From NCBI RefSeq assembly GCF_016086655.4, contig NC_052135.2:13420363-13484362 (forward strand): DNA of 64,000 nucleotides, written 5' to 3'. The position numbers and the translations under genes were made by a program. The stretch is from Lepeophtheirus salmonis. Taxonomy: Eukaryota; Arthropoda; Copepoda; Siphonostomatoida; Caligidae. Positions 1-11,927 of the stretch are shown one piece after another (position 1 is the first letter of the stretch; every line of letters begins with the position of its first letter). A model generated the notes under the pieces. The model worked only from the letters and a program-made list of their open reading frames with translations. It did no database searches and was not told the DNA's origin.

Positions 1-3000
1 TATAATACAAACATTAATATTTTTTGCAACATATCTTATTTGCCTTAATAAACCATCCATATTTTTAGGTAAAACTTCAAGGGCTGACTAAGACTGAACT
101 GGACTGGACTGAATAAATAAGAACCAAATTAACACTACATACTCGTACATATTATAACCATAGATATGCACTTCAAAATACATTTAACTTATGTACACAT
201 TGTATAAATTGAATTTTGAAAGTGATTGAACTATTCCCCCCTCTCTCTCTTCTATCAAACCCTCTGTATACCAAGAAGGAAAGAAGAAAAAAAAATACAT
301 TTAAATGGGCTAAAATGTACATATGTATATTGTATACAAAATACATACTACAAAGACTGAAGTCGTCTAAGGGTGTAAATGTTGAAGGAAAATAGGAAGA
401 GAGAAAAAAACAGAATGGATAATCAGTGAAGCATAGAATAGAAAAAGTATTGATTTTCTTGTTAAAAAATATGGAAATCCACTAACCATGAGTAGTTTAC
501 AAAAACAAGTCACACTGTAAATGCTTCAAATAGAACATTTTCATATATGTATGCACATAAATAAGATACAAAATGAAATTTGATATCCCAAAACTCTAAA
601 ACAAAAAACAAAACAAAAAAAGATGATAAAATATGGGTGTAGTTATTATGTAGCAATATACATATGTGGTGTGTCAACATTGAAATAATCTTGAATAAAA
701 ATTGATAGAAGGGGAAAATCCAAATTTATTTTTCTACTTCCTATATAACATACAGCCCAATATTTCATGGCCCGATCTAGGTCAGTTATAGGCTTTGTAT
801 TTAAATTGGTAGTATGATTTAAGATACCCAAGATTTTTAGCTATAGTTTTGAATCTGTATTGGATTTAAGACTTTTATATTAGCCTCGATATTGCCTCTT
901 TTATATAAAATTAATGAATTTTTAATTCTTTTATTGCGATTATCAATTATGGCTACATTTAGAGTGAAATTTGCAACAGACCCAAAGGGATCATAAAAAT
1001 AATTTGTTCATAGAAATTATTAAATTTTGTAGTTCAAAGTAAAAATTCCTTAATTTGGGAGGGGGGACTATTTTTTTTCATAACTTAGAAAAGTAATATC
1101 CCTGTTATGAATATTAATACTTAAGAATCGGAATAAAAAAATTACCATTATTTTACCGATGCCAATTCCAGAAAAAACACCCGTTTCTCCGAGTCCGATT
1201 AATTGTCCCATCACTAATAGAATCCAATGAATTTTATACTACTGTAAGACTTCAAAAAAAAAAAAAAAAAAGTTACCAACTACTTAGAACTTTAACAAAG
1301 CACTGACCCTATTTTTATTTAAACTTAATAAGCTTAGGCTATTAGAAGGGACATAATGTGTACTCACGTACACATTAAGGTGTTCATTTGATTAATATCA
1401 TGATTAGTATTCCACAACGCCTTTCCCCACTAATAATTGCCTTCTCTGAAATGACTCCTTTTTCATATTTCTACTTTTTTTTTTAAACCATTTTGTTTTT
1501 GATATTTTCATCTCTCAGAAGAGCTCAATTTCAAAAACTTTACAAAAGTAATTCAAAATATGAATGCTGTACACCATGTAAACATAGACCTATCCTCACT
1601 TTCAACTTTATTAGGTCAAAGTTGATGAATAAAAAAGATGAATTTCTCTTTGCTGTAATCTCAAATTACATGTGTATAAAAAAAAACTGACAAACTTTCT
1701 GAAATATGTTCATAAATGATCCCTTGATGTGTTTCCGTGTTTCCTCATTTCACACTCTCCCTAGTCCATTTTATAATTATATGGCTCTTGAATTGACAAG
1801 TGAAGCTTATATTATGTACATACTCGTATATATAATGTATCTTCAAAGGAATTAGAGCATCCTTATTTGATCTATTGATATCATAAAGCCTCATACTTTT
1901 TGGCACTATAGCTAAGACAACCTCATGCCAACATAATATGTTTCTTTAAGTAACACTCCTTCAATGAATTACAAAGTATCCACATGACTTGACGTCATGG
2001 GGAGGATATGTAGGTAGGTATTTGTAGGCTATAAAAATTTCTTTTTACTAATGACACTCATCACATATTATCAAGGTCTTTTAGGACTTTAAATTCTTTT
2101 CATCAACTCAAAAGCATGCTAGAATGCATTTTCTCAAAATTGAGACTAAATTATATTTGTATTTTTGGACGAATGATTATCGTCAATTTCGATCAACAAA
2201 TCATTTGAATTAATCATTTGGAACGGCGGAAAATTGTACATAAGGTAAGGAAAATGCATTGTCCTAATGAAAAAATTAAAAAAATGATAGTTTAAATTTG
2301 AAATGCCATATCGGAGCCAATTTAAGTATCATAAAACAAAGGAAGGTTGTAAACTATAGTAAAAATTCTTAATTATCTCAACTGATTCCAGAAATTTGAA
2401 TCCATAGTTTATAATTGACCAAAATTTGTCAATAAAATATTGGGTAGTTTCTATATATGATTTAAATTAATGTATTATACTTTATCCTTTTCTTTACTTG
2501 TGTGTTATTTCACCACGTAGGGATTTTTGAATGAATCTTGAATCTTTTATGTACATAAAAATAGATTTGTAGAAAAATAAAATCTCTTTCATTAATCGAC
2601 TAATGATTACAATGTCTTGCGATTGTACAAATTAATATTATAGATACAATTATATAGAAAGTAAAGGAAGACACTCATGTACAATAATACGTATAATGAA
2701 AGTGATTTTTTCCTTCTTTTCTCTTTGTCAAAAGGACAAGACAAATGAATGAAACATTACCTACGGATTAAAGTCATTAAGTAATAAATAAATATAAATG
2801 ACTATTTTAATTAATCACTCCTTATACATACATATATGTAAGAATGGAAGCAAGACAGAAAAAAAGGGGAAAGCAGGAGAAAACTTTAAATGGTTACTAT
2901 GAAAAATAAAAAATATTCAAAACAGTGGAAAAAGAAAGAAAAATTAAATACGTGATTAGAAAGTTGATGAATATTGTTTCTTTATCCATTTTTTTCACCT

Positions 3001-4240
3001 ATGGAATATTAATAATAAATATGTAGTTCGACTTAGTCCAGAATATCTTTAATAATTCTCTCTTTATACCTCCCAAAATCAATTAAGTAACTTATCATGT
3101 TCTAATGTATCGAGGTTAAGTCTTGATATTTTTAAAATTCCGTGATAATGAAAAACATTATATAAAAAAAAGAAACTAAATAAATCCAAGTATATTTAGA
3201 TAAACAAGTGAAATTATATTTATCAACCTCTTAATCATTTTTCCTCAATAAAATTAAATTGAAATCAATATTTTAGCTAAACTAGACCTTATAGAACTAT
3301 ATTTTTTGTATATGAAATCTGTATAATTTATATACACTTCAAATGAACTTTTTCAGCATAAAAATAACTACATATCCAAGGTGGTATTCTTCATACAAAA
3401 CCTTCAAAATGTAATTTTTTCAAAGTGTTTCTCATTTCATGAAAAGTTTGACTCCAAGGGAAAATATTTATTGATCAACTTAATATTTGTAACTAACTAC
3501 TGATAAAATCAAAGCAAAAAGAAGATGATAAAACAATGTGTAGGTATTGAGTTATACAAAACATTTGGTTGTTATGATTTTAACAATCATTGCATATTAA
3601 CCCAACAAAATATGGACGAGTTCTAAATACTCGTAAATAATTGGAAATAATCATTATGATAATTTGAAAAAAAGTGTTGGTGTGAAGTCATTTTATAAAG
3701 ATTCAGCCTTCCCAAAAATTAAATTATTAAAGGTGAATTAATTTCCCATAATATACAATAATGACGCGCCAAAACGTTAAAGTCGTCCCATAACATCATA
3801 TTTTTAAATGGCATCATTACATTGAATTCAATTAGGGCAAAATTAAGAATAATAACAAACTATTTTCTTGCATGGACTAATTCAGTTAGTAAAATTAGGA
3901 ACTTTATTATCTATAGTAATAGTTCAAATGATGCTTTGAACTCTTCAAAAGTTTGTGAAGTTTTTCAAGGATAAATAAGAGGGTTGAAAAGTCCTAAATA
4001 AGGACAATAACACCCTAATTTTCCCGTATTGGGCAGATGGCGTTGCATCAAATAAATATAAGTGGATATTTTAGTACAATAATTCATTCATCTGACATAG
4101 GAAGTTGAAGTCAATATATATATTATATGAATATTTGCTTCTCTAGGTGTGACCGGGAAACGAATTTACGCACATTAATTACAGACAAATAAAATATTTT
4201 TATTTATAAAGATTTAGAATGAGAAGTTGTTAGAACTTAC
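1..4240 (-). other. Dscam intron 5 (partial)
   Basis: AT-rich intronic DNA downstream of the Ig3 half-exon. I see no further Ig-like exon on the minus strand. It holds a (TC)n tract near 240-251, an inverted hAT-MITE end at 1077-1216 and a palindromic TGACGTCA at 1990-1997. Otherwise it is plain A/T-rich sequence with no supported gene. Confidence 0.6.
1077..1216 (-). mobile_element. hAT-like MITE family H, one end
   Basis: Read on the minus strand it starts TAGTGATGGGACAATTAATC and continues with the cggaNtcggagaaNNgggtgtttttt block of the complete copy at 11492-11927. The other end is not preserved; a family C-like tail lies just left of it at about 1035-1075. Confidence 0.7.
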
Positions 4241-4367
4241 GTGGACTCTGGTACGGGGAAGCCTTGAGAGACACAGGGAAGAAGTATGTCCTCACCAATC
4301 CAATGTCGAATTTCCAATTGTTGAGTACGAGGCTCAATGACTTTGGGTATAACAGGTCCTTTTGGAT
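4241..4367 (-). CDS. Dscam: Dscam exon 5: first half of Ig3 (fly exon-6 equivalent)
   Basis: The exon is bounded by acceptor TTTTCAG and donor GTCCAC/GTAAGTT (127 nt). It encodes D-P-K-G-P-V-I-P-K-V at the Ig2/Ig3 linker and then IGEDILLPCVSQGFPVP, with the first Ig3 cysteine. The length and content match the fly exon-6 position, where Drosophila carries dozens of mutually exclusive versions of about 124 nt. I found no second version in the 4.6-kb intron upstream or in the 4.2 kb downstream. The exon ends after codon base 2. The next exon should begin by completing a Thr codon and supply the Ig3 tryptophan; I could not find it in 1-4238, so it is probably off the window. Confidence 0.88.
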
Positions 4368-5327
4368 CTGAAAAGAAAAAAAAAGTTTCAGTTAATCATG
4401 TATGAGTCTGTAAGTTGTACATATATTGCCCTGATTTATTAGACGTTGAAGAATAGATCAACTTTGTTTAACCCTCCGTTAGTGAATATCTTTTTTCCGT
4501 ATTAAGTGAACTGGGTTGAAAAGTTACCCCGAATTTTTTTTTCTCCAAGAATTCCAAACTATTTAATAAATTTTGCACTTGTAAATATTTAAAAAAATGC
4601 TTCATAAGCATTAGTTTTTTAAATTAATCATAATAACGAAATTAAATTTGTGATTATTATGCTCGTAGGTAAACCAATATAATTTTATTTTTGATACAAA
4701 TTTCTATAAAATATTAATTATTTTAAGAAATTTTAGATAATAAAAATGTAATAGTTAATTTTGATTAAGTTGAGTGGCATATATAGATTAACAGCAGATA
4801 TAAAATTAGTTGCAACACGTTTAAGTATCTAACAAAGGGAAAAAGGAAATTTACTTAAAGTTCATTAAAATTTGCAAAATTTAAAATTAATTCCTAAAAA
4901 TTTTTTTTTGACAAAAACAAGGACTTGCGTCTATTTTTATGTATGTTTGAGAAGCATGTTTAAAAATTCCCGCTATAAAATCTATTTTAAACAGATTTGA
5001 AGCAATTGATTGAATTTGGGATTCAGAAAATCCAAGTTCACTAAAAAAGGGGTAACTAATTTAGAAGATAACTCTCCCGGAAATAATTAGACGTATTCTT
5101 CATTTTTCATACGTACATTCACACGTAATTGTTTAATACTTTGCTGTTCTCTCCTCAAGAATGAAATAATAATAATAACAAATGAGAGAGAGAGAGAGAA
5201 AAAAAGAGAGTCCTCAACTCATATTTAATGCAACTCTTTATATAGCAGTGTTGTATCAAATATAAGTTGACCTAAATTCATGCAAGATTTCAATTATTTT
5301 TACATGCCAGCAATTCATAATTTTATG

Positions 5328-5412
5328 TAGAAATAATGTTCATTGCCTTTCTGATTCTTATTTATTTTTGATATTTAACTATTTATTACTTTTCTAAGTT
5401 AATTTTTTTTTA
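5328..5412 (+). mobile_element. Family H internal fragment
   Basis: The segment from aataatgttcattg to acttttctaagtt matches the interior of the H copy at 51702-52054 (about 51770-51845). Both terminal repeats are missing. Confidence 0.5.
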
Positions 5413-5631
5413 TACAATGCTTAACATATACTATATAAGTATACATATGATAAATCAGGGATCACTGTATAGAGTGATCAAAGTGACAAACTAATCAAAC
5501 TAATATAAGTTAATAAACCTCATGCCTCATTGATGCTTTCATTTTATTTTGGTATTTTTTATGCATTCATTACATTATGTTCGTTTTATGAATTAAACAG
5601 GGGGAAAACTCATTTTATACAAATGAATTGA

Positions 5632-5860
5632 AGTCAAAAAAGGAATTTATATTTGAGCGCAGAATCATAAACTTATCTCAGTTTTTCTCTTAGTCATCTG
5701 AATTCTTAAATATCTGGAATTATAAACATTTGGGACTATTATCGTTTAGATTCCTTTTTTACCACTAAAAAAAGTCCCCAAATTAAAAGTTGGACTAATA
5801 TAACTTATGTAAAAGTGTTTTTTGGTTATAAATGGATGTTATTGATTCTATATCTTGTTT
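5632..5860 (+). repeat. Dispersed repeat K, copy 1
   Basis: It shares with 35700-35935 a collinear block: gaattNaaggcaaaaaaggaa, then tttgagcgcagaatc, then a run containing ctgaaatatctg-like sequence, aattaaaagt and gattaagtttc-like sequence. The copies differ by many substitutions and small gaps, so the repeat is old. No coding capacity or TIR was seen. Confidence 0.6.
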
Positions 5861-6487
5861 AGAACTTGATAGATTCCCGCATTTAGGCTAAAAAATGAGA
5901 AAAAACAACACTCTTCTTTAGACCCTGATAACTTATTCACAATAATGGTGATGAGGAATATCTTTGCGTATATTATAGAAAAATATTCAATGTATAATTC
6001 AAAAAAGGTTTATTTAAAAATTATGCATCGCACGGGATTTTTGTTTCATTTTGTATTTTTGAAGTAAATTCGATTATTGTATTCAATTAATTTCTACAAA
6101 ATCCCCCCTCCCGTAATTGTTCCCCTGTGTTATATATGTATATTCTATATACCTATGATATTATATACTTATATTGTGCATAAATATTTATATAAGACAA
6201 TGATGGATGATTCAAGGGATCTAATTTTTCTTTCTTTACCTCTCTGTTATTAAGAATTACATAAATATGAAGGTACATACACGAATGAAGTATATTACGT
6301 ATCCAACATACTTTGAGACAAGGTATATCAGAGACACTTTGATTTCATTTATAAGCACGTCCATTTATGTGGCGTAATGAGTATAAGTCCTACAAAAAGA
6401 CATCAATTGAAGCAATATGCCCCTCAATTCTTATACTCGTAAGTTGTAGAAAATATGCTCAGTTAACGTTTAATTTTTATTAAAAAA

Positions 6488-6631
6488 TGTTTAGAAGGAG
6501 AGTAGATAAGATGTCAAGACAGATTAATTTACATCTTCCAGATAAATTACGTATAGAGTTTTTGACACTAGAGGAAAGTTTAGGGCTCTCTGTGGTAAAA
6601 AACATTTTTAGAAAGAGTATTAAGTTATAAA
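6488..6631 (+). other. Short ORF, unknown (47 codons)
   Basis: ATG at 6488 opens MFRRRVDKMSRQINLHLPDK and runs 47 codons to TAA. It lies in Dscam intron 4 on the opposite strand. Its codon composition looks less random than the surroundings (Leu/Arg/Glu-rich). No family is recognised, and it may be a fragment of an old transposon protein or chance. Confidence 0.15.
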
Positions 6632-8199
6632 CTTTTCTGTTACCACTGATTTAATTAGTGGTCATACCACGATACCTAAATGTTTTTGAGGACACAAATA
6701 TAACTCAAATTTGCTATGTGGCATCACTGTTCTACTAAAAAAATTAAATTTAGAATTTGTTAGACAATTCCAACATCATTTTTGAGGTGGATATCTACAT
6801 TTAGATTAGTGATACAAAAACAATAAAACACAAGTATAATACATCGCTGAAAAGCTTTCTAATGATTAAAAAACTTATGTTATAATTTTTTCGAATGTTG
6901 CAATAAAAAAGTAGTAAACTATGATTTAAAATTTTTAAGAATGGTGAGCTTCTTTTTTTTTTTTAATTTTGACAATTTAAAGAATGGTCACTTAAAAATT
7001 ATTTTCAAGTCATTATGAGTAATGCTATTTAAAAGACTAAGTCATTGTTATTTTTTACAATAATTTAAGAAGATTATTACATACATTTTCTTAAGATATT
7101 TTGATGGCTTGTCAGTGATGTATTATAAGTAGACGATAATTGCTTTGATTTACAATGTATTACTTATCCAATATTAATCACAATGATAATTGCTTTATCT
7201 TTAGGACCCCCTATATATATATATAAGGTACATAGTAAATAAGAAACTTTAACATATCAAAATGAAATACACTTTTTAATAATTAAAGTGATTGATGTCG
7301 TGGTTAAATAAGGCATTTCAAGAGGAATTAAAATGAAACTTGTACACAACATTTATTGATTCCTTTGGTGACCTTCCTCTTCTCATTTTTAATTCATTTT
7401 TATACAGTAATGAACATTGTTTTTAACGATATTTTTGAACATTATAATGCAAGGAATTTATATATGTAGCCAAATTGAATCAATGTTACATCTCTCACTC
7501 CGCTACGGTTTGTTTATTAATAAGTCCCAATACTTCTTCCCACAAAAATAAGCAACAACAACAAAAAATAGATAAACTAGAAAATGATAAATAGATGTAA
7601 AGACTTAACCTCAATTTCTCTCAGATATACATATATGTCAGCATCTCTTCTCTGAATTTGTTAATAATAAATATTTAGTTATGTCAGTGCCATTCAAGGG
7701 CCTTTCTCTAGCAAAGTATTTTCCGTAGGATCCTTAATTTGAAATATTTATAATTGTGTCAAAATGGAAAGTTAATCCTTGGATATTTTTGTATCCAGTG
7801 TAAAGATAGGAAAGGTCCACAATTTCTCGGATACGGGTCGGTTCGGATCTTTAGAAATAAATACTGGGGTAAATTTTGAGTAGCCAAACCTTCGGATCCA
7901 TATCCGAAACTAAAATTAGACGATATTTGTACCAAAATTTTATTATTTTTTCATTCGAAATTCAAAATTAAATAAAATAAGATCAGGATTAATGTTCCAC
8001 TTTCCCTGATCACTGATGCCGAAGCAATAAATAATCGCATGTGCTTGTTAGTTATTATAATAATATACAGTATACCTAAATTTCAGTGATCGTGTGCATA
8101 GCATTACTTTGCTAACACAAAAATATAATTATGGTCAACTGTCAATGATTTTGCTTCTTTTAAAAAAAATTACGTTAGAAATTTAATTATTAAATTTGT

Positions 8200-8428
8200 T
8201 TCCTATTTTTTTTTTTTTTTTTTTGTGAAAGGTTGTAGATTTTTGAAATTTTTCGCAATTTTTTTTTTTTTTTTTGTGAAAAGCATTGGATTTTGGATAT
8301 TTTTTTGTGAATAGTTGTTGATTTTAAAGAATTTATCAAATATCAAATTGTTTATTTGAAACAAGAAATTTAATATTTGATTTTGGAATTCCCCCAATAT
8401 AGGTAGACCTGTGGACGAATCTGATTGC
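8200..8428 (+). mobile_element. Family C relic
   Basis: It has AT-rich interior units containing tttttgtgaaNNgttgNagattttt. It ends near 8428 in cctgtggacgaatctg, a decayed version of the C terminus. The left end is not recognisable. Confidence 0.5.
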
Positions 8429-8458
8429 AAAATGGTATAACTAATATTTAAAATATTA

Positions 8459-8546
8459 AGGAATGGAAATAGGAATTTGGAATTTTTACAGGAATTGCAT
8501 CGGAATGGGCATCGGGTTTTTTTTTTTTAATCGCACCATTACAAAT
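8459..8546 (+). mobile_element. Family H right-end fragment
   Basis: ggaattgcatcggaatgggcatcgg followed by a T-run and aatcgcaccattac matches the right end of the H element (atcgtcccatcacta) with changes. It is degenerate and has no left end. Confidence 0.4.
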
Positions 8547-8960
8547 ACAAAGTACCATTTTAAACCAATGGTATCATGCTGTAAAAGAGATCAAAATACC
8601 AGTACCACGCCTAAACTGGCCTGAGATGCTTCAAATTTAAGTTTTATTATTGTATCCGTTAGAAAAGGTCTTTGTCTACGGGTAAAAATATACTAACCCG
8701 AAAACAGAACAGTCTAATGCACATAATATATCCATTCTAATTAGAACATTAAAAAAATCCCACATACTAATTGTAATAACATCGTTTTCAATATAATTAA
8801 TTAATATATAAGTTTATTTATTATTGACCTATTAAATTCCTTCGTCTCTCATTTATTATTAACACGTCAATTATAATTGTTTGATTAAAATCAATATATT
8901 ACTTTTGAGTTACAATAAGAGAAATGCAACAAAAAAAAAAATAATAATAAGTTTCCTTAC

Positions 8961-9208
8961 CTGTAAGAATGATCCTTGCTTCAGCCGAGCTCCTTTTTCT
9001 GAGTCCTGTGAGAGTATGTTCGGTCTTACAAATGTATTTTTTATAGGTATCATAGCTAGAGGTATGGTGCACTAAAAGAGCCCCAGATTGGAGAAGCGTG
9101 TATTTCCCTCGTGGATCCTTTCTTGGAAATATCTCAATGGCCGTTCCTTCCTCATGGACCCAACTTGTGACATGAACATAATCCGCCACATACGAAGGGA
9201 TCTCACAC
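8961..9208 (-). CDS. Dscam: Dscam exon 4: bulk of Ig2 (fly exon-5 equivalent)
   Basis: The acceptor follows a T-run (TTTTTAG) and the donor is CTTACAG/GTAAGG; the exon is 248 nt. Joined to exon 3 in phase, it reads R-C-E-I-P-S-Y-V-A-D-Y-V, then T-S-W-V-H-E-E-G, a Gly-Lys-Tyr strand (GKYTLLQSGALLVHH), and DTYKKYICKTEHTLTG. The Ig2 cysteine pair and core tryptophan are therefore all present. CEIPSYVADYV is almost identical to the corresponding Dscam segment of insects. The exon ends after codon base 1, which fits the start of the 4241-4367 exon. This is the most secure exon of the window. Confidence 0.92.
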
Positions 9209-9233
9209 CTAAAAAAAAAGGGAAAGAAGATAA

Positions 9234-9803
9234 TAGAGATCGTTATACTGGAGGAGGGGGCCGCAGGGAGGGGAGGATTTTTTCATTTTTACTAGAAAGC
9301 TTAATATAGGATTTTTTTTCCTAGAAAATTTAATATTTGAAATTTAATTTAATTTTTCAAATTTTTTCTAAAAAAAAAAAAATTATTTTAGTAGCTATAG
9401 AATTTGAAATATTACTTCAAATAATTTAATTTTTGTATTTAAAAAAAAAAATTCCATAGACCCAAGGTTAATAGAAATAAAAAGTTTATACCATATCGAC
9501 TAATATTTGAATTCCACCATGCTTTTTAATATTAACGTCATAGTGTATGAGTTGTTGCATGGTTTCTTAAAATCTGTTTTTCTTTCCCAGCAGTCGGTAC
9601 GATACATTTCATTCAAAGTTCTAGCAATAGTGACGTCATAGGCTATGATTGGTTGCGTGTTTTGTCAAAATCTGCCTATCTGGCGAAGTAGTCGGTACGA
9701 TACATCAAATTTAAAATTCTAACAAGGCCGAATAAATAATGGTCTAACCTTGTATTTCTATTAACCTTTCATACACCTACATATAATCCTGCGGACGCCC
9801 TTG
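9234..9803 (+). mobile_element. Family C element, decayed, hosting another element
   Basis: The left side carries the ggaggaggggg block that follows the TIR in other copies. The right end is the typical tataatcctgcggacgcccttg. Position 9464-9768 is occupied by a second inverted-repeat element. No 5-bp duplication is visible at the left, which is decayed. Confidence 0.6.
9464..9768. mobile_element. 305-bp inverted-repeat element with internal 98-bp duplication
   Basis: The ends are perfect 16-bp inverted repeats, AAGGTTAATAGAAATA (9464-9479) and its complement (9753-9768). Inside, two diverged copies of a unit of about 95 bp start at 9535 and 9633. Each opens with acgtcata and ends with agtcggtacgatacat plus an attctagcaa-like tail. 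It looks like a non-autonomous DNA transposon (MITE) nested in a family C copy. No target duplication was identified, so the superfamily is open. Confidence 0.6.
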
Positions 9804-9847
9804 CTGTATTAAACGCTTCCTTAAAATAAATGCTAAGCACTCTTCAC

Positions 9848-10019
9848 CTTAAAATGGCCGTGTTTCCGCGAATAACATATGCGTCTCTGACTGTGACAGA
9901 GTATTCCTCATCTACAACTGCTTGAATTTTAACATTTCGACTAATGATGATCCCGAATTTGTTTTGAGCTCTACAATGATAGACTCCATGATGGATTTCC
10001 TCTCGGTAATCGTCTCCCC
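9848..10019 (-). CDS. Dscam: Dscam exon 3: end of Ig1 and start of Ig2 (fly exon-4 equivalent)
   Basis: The exon lies between acceptor TTCGTTTAG and donor TTAAG/GTGAAG (172 nt). It encodes DDYREEIHHGVYHC, which supplies the second Ig1 cysteine, then RAQNKFG and DAYVIRGNTAIL at the start of Ig2. This is the segment supplied by the alternative exon 4 cluster in Drosophila Dscam1; only one such exon is seen here. The frame that gives this protein needs one base from the previous exon, but exon 2 provides two. Removing one G from the G5 run at the acceptor would restore F-R-G-D-D-Y-R, aligned to the family's F-R-A-E-D-Y-R. The extra G is either a sequence error, an allele, or a sign of an unseen small exon. 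Confidence 0.85.
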
Positions 10020-10305
10020 CTAAACGAACAAAAGGAAAATTGTATATTATTATCAAAAGGAAGCTGCGATTATAATTTTTCTCAAAAGTGAGTATGGATT
10101 ATGAACATTTGTAGTTTGAGTCTAATTACCTTACATTTGTATTAATAAACTATTTCCACATACCATTTGAAGGTACAGGCAACTGGGGTTAAACATTGTA
10201 AAATTTATGGAAAAATGATATACTATAATCAATTTTAGGAGTCGGGTGACTTGTTTTAAAGGTACCCCAAGAATACTTGTCAAATTAATTTACTCCAAAC
10301 TAGTG

Positions 10306-10673
10306 TAAGAACGTCCGTATGATTATATTGAGGAGGGGGCTTTATTTTTGGATTTTTTAGAAAACAAAATTGAAAAAAATTTCAAAAATCTATAGCTTTT
10401 CATAAGAAATTTAATCAATTATATGTTCTTTATTAAATTTTTTGAAAGAAAAGTTCGTATATCAAGTTTTTTCCAAAAAAAATTCTAAAATACCTAGTAA
10501 TTCACAGGAAATTAAATTTTTCAAAGGAAAAAGTTCAAAAATCTATGGCTTTTTAGAAAAATTAAACTTTTACCCCTAATTTAGTGTAAAAAATTTCATT
10601 CTGACCAGAAAGTTTTTTTCATAAAAAGTAGAAATTCCTTTATTTGAGGACGTTACCCCTGTGGACGCCCCTG
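10306..10673 (+). mobile_element. Family C element with 5-bp target duplication TAGTG
   Basis: The left end taagaacgtccgtatgatta is a mutated version of the family terminus, followed by gaggagggggcttta. The right end is gtggacgcccctg. TAGTG flanks it exactly on both sides (10301-10305 and 10674-10678). The interior is AT-rich repeats of the 'aaatccatagctNttcaca' type. It lies in Dscam intron 2. Confidence 0.85.
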
Positions 10674-11491
10674 TAGTGGCAAGTAGTACTCACATTACCT
10701 CAAAATCGTCTAATTTTCCCCTGTTCCCAAAACAACTACTCTATTTGAAAGAAAATGTCAGAATTCTCTGAGTTATCAGATAATCGCTTAGGCAAAAGCT
10801 AACTTATATCTCAGGGTATCAGAGAAATTAGCATTTATAGCTCATAATTTTTTTTTGTACAAAAGTACAACAATTACTTAATATAATTACAAAGTTTATG
10901 AAAGACAGACTTCAATTATATTAAGTACATGCGTTCACAAACAGAGAGACTAGTGGGGATCTTGTACTTTTTAATGTACTTTTTAATTTATAGTAAATAT
11001 GCTGTAATTTTAATATCAATTATGAGCTTTGCATAGAATAGGATGCTCATAATTTACCAAAATAGTATGTTCAAATTTATGAAATAGAACAATTAAATTG
11101 ATATGGCATAATGTTGTGATTTTTGTTCGAGATTGTTTTTGGGTTGGCAAGCCTTATATACTTTTTGTCTACTCTTTTTTTTTTTTTTCAAATATGACCC
11201 CCCCCTCCTCCCCCATATCGCTATGTTGTACTGTTAATATAATCGTAATTATCAGCTATAAAACGATTCTTTATTGAATGTTCCATTCTTTATTTCTTCC
11301 CTTAAGATGAAATTAGCTCAGCATTCTTGAATGCTGTAATCGTCTACATAAATAATACACTATTTAAGTTCCTTCCCCTTTGTCATCTCCTTCATTCGTA
11401 TCCCCCTCTATTCAAGAAGACAGAGATATTATTTAATAATAATAATAATACTGAGAATCTAGGGGAGACTGACTATAGTAGGAGTATCAAG

Positions 11492-11927
11492 TAGTGATGG
11501 GACGATAAATCGGAATCGGAGAATTGGGTGTTTTTTTCTGAAATCGGCATCGGGAAAATAATGTACAAACTTTTTATACTTATATAGTAATGAAAAAAAA
11601 AATAGCCTTTTGTGAATAATTGTTGATTTTTGAAATTTTTGTATAAAAAATTTAATGTTTGGGAATAGCCATGGGTTTTTAAAATTAAAAAAGAAAAAAA
11701 AATTTATATGGAATCGTATATTTGGAATTTTTTTTTCCAAAAATTTAATATTTTAAATAAAAAAAAAAAAATAACAAGTTTTCTAGAATCATTAAGTCCC
11801 TGATTGTAAAATGTTAGTTTTAACTATTATTTAAAATATAAACGAAAGGGAATCGGAATCGATATGGGGAATTTTTTAGTGGAATTGCAAAGGTATCGGA
11901 TTTTTTTTTAGAATCATCCCATCACTA
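11492..11927 (+). mobile_element. Complete hAT-like MITE (family H), TSD GTATCAAG
   Basis: The element starts TAGTGATGGGACGAT and ends in atcatcccatcacta, giving TIRs of about 15 bp with one mismatch. The 8-bp sequence GTATCAAG is repeated exactly on both sides (11484-11491 and 11928-11935). The 8-bp duplication and the TAG-N-G-start TIR are typical of the hAT superfamily. The 436-bp interior has aatcggaatcgg blocks at both ends and AT-rich units resembling those of family C. There is no coding capacity. Confidence 0.9.

Larger units (their letters stand above)
4368..8960 (-). other. Dscam intron 4
   Basis: This is the 4.6-kb intron between the Ig2 exon and the Ig3 half-exon, the place where fly Dscam1 keeps its exon 6 array. 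No extra exon with the expected acceptor, cysteine and QGFPVP pattern was found by eye. It contains a (GA)n tract near 5183-5213, repeat K (5632-5860), fragments of the H MITE (5328-5412 and 8459-8546) and a family C relic (8200-8428). Confidence 0.65.
9209..9847 (-). other. Dscam intron 3
   Basis: A short 639-bp intron between the Ig1/Ig2 and Ig2 exons. It is almost wholly transposon-derived: a decayed family C element (about 9234-9803) with a 305-bp inverted-repeat element (9464-9768) inside it. Confidence 0.75.
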
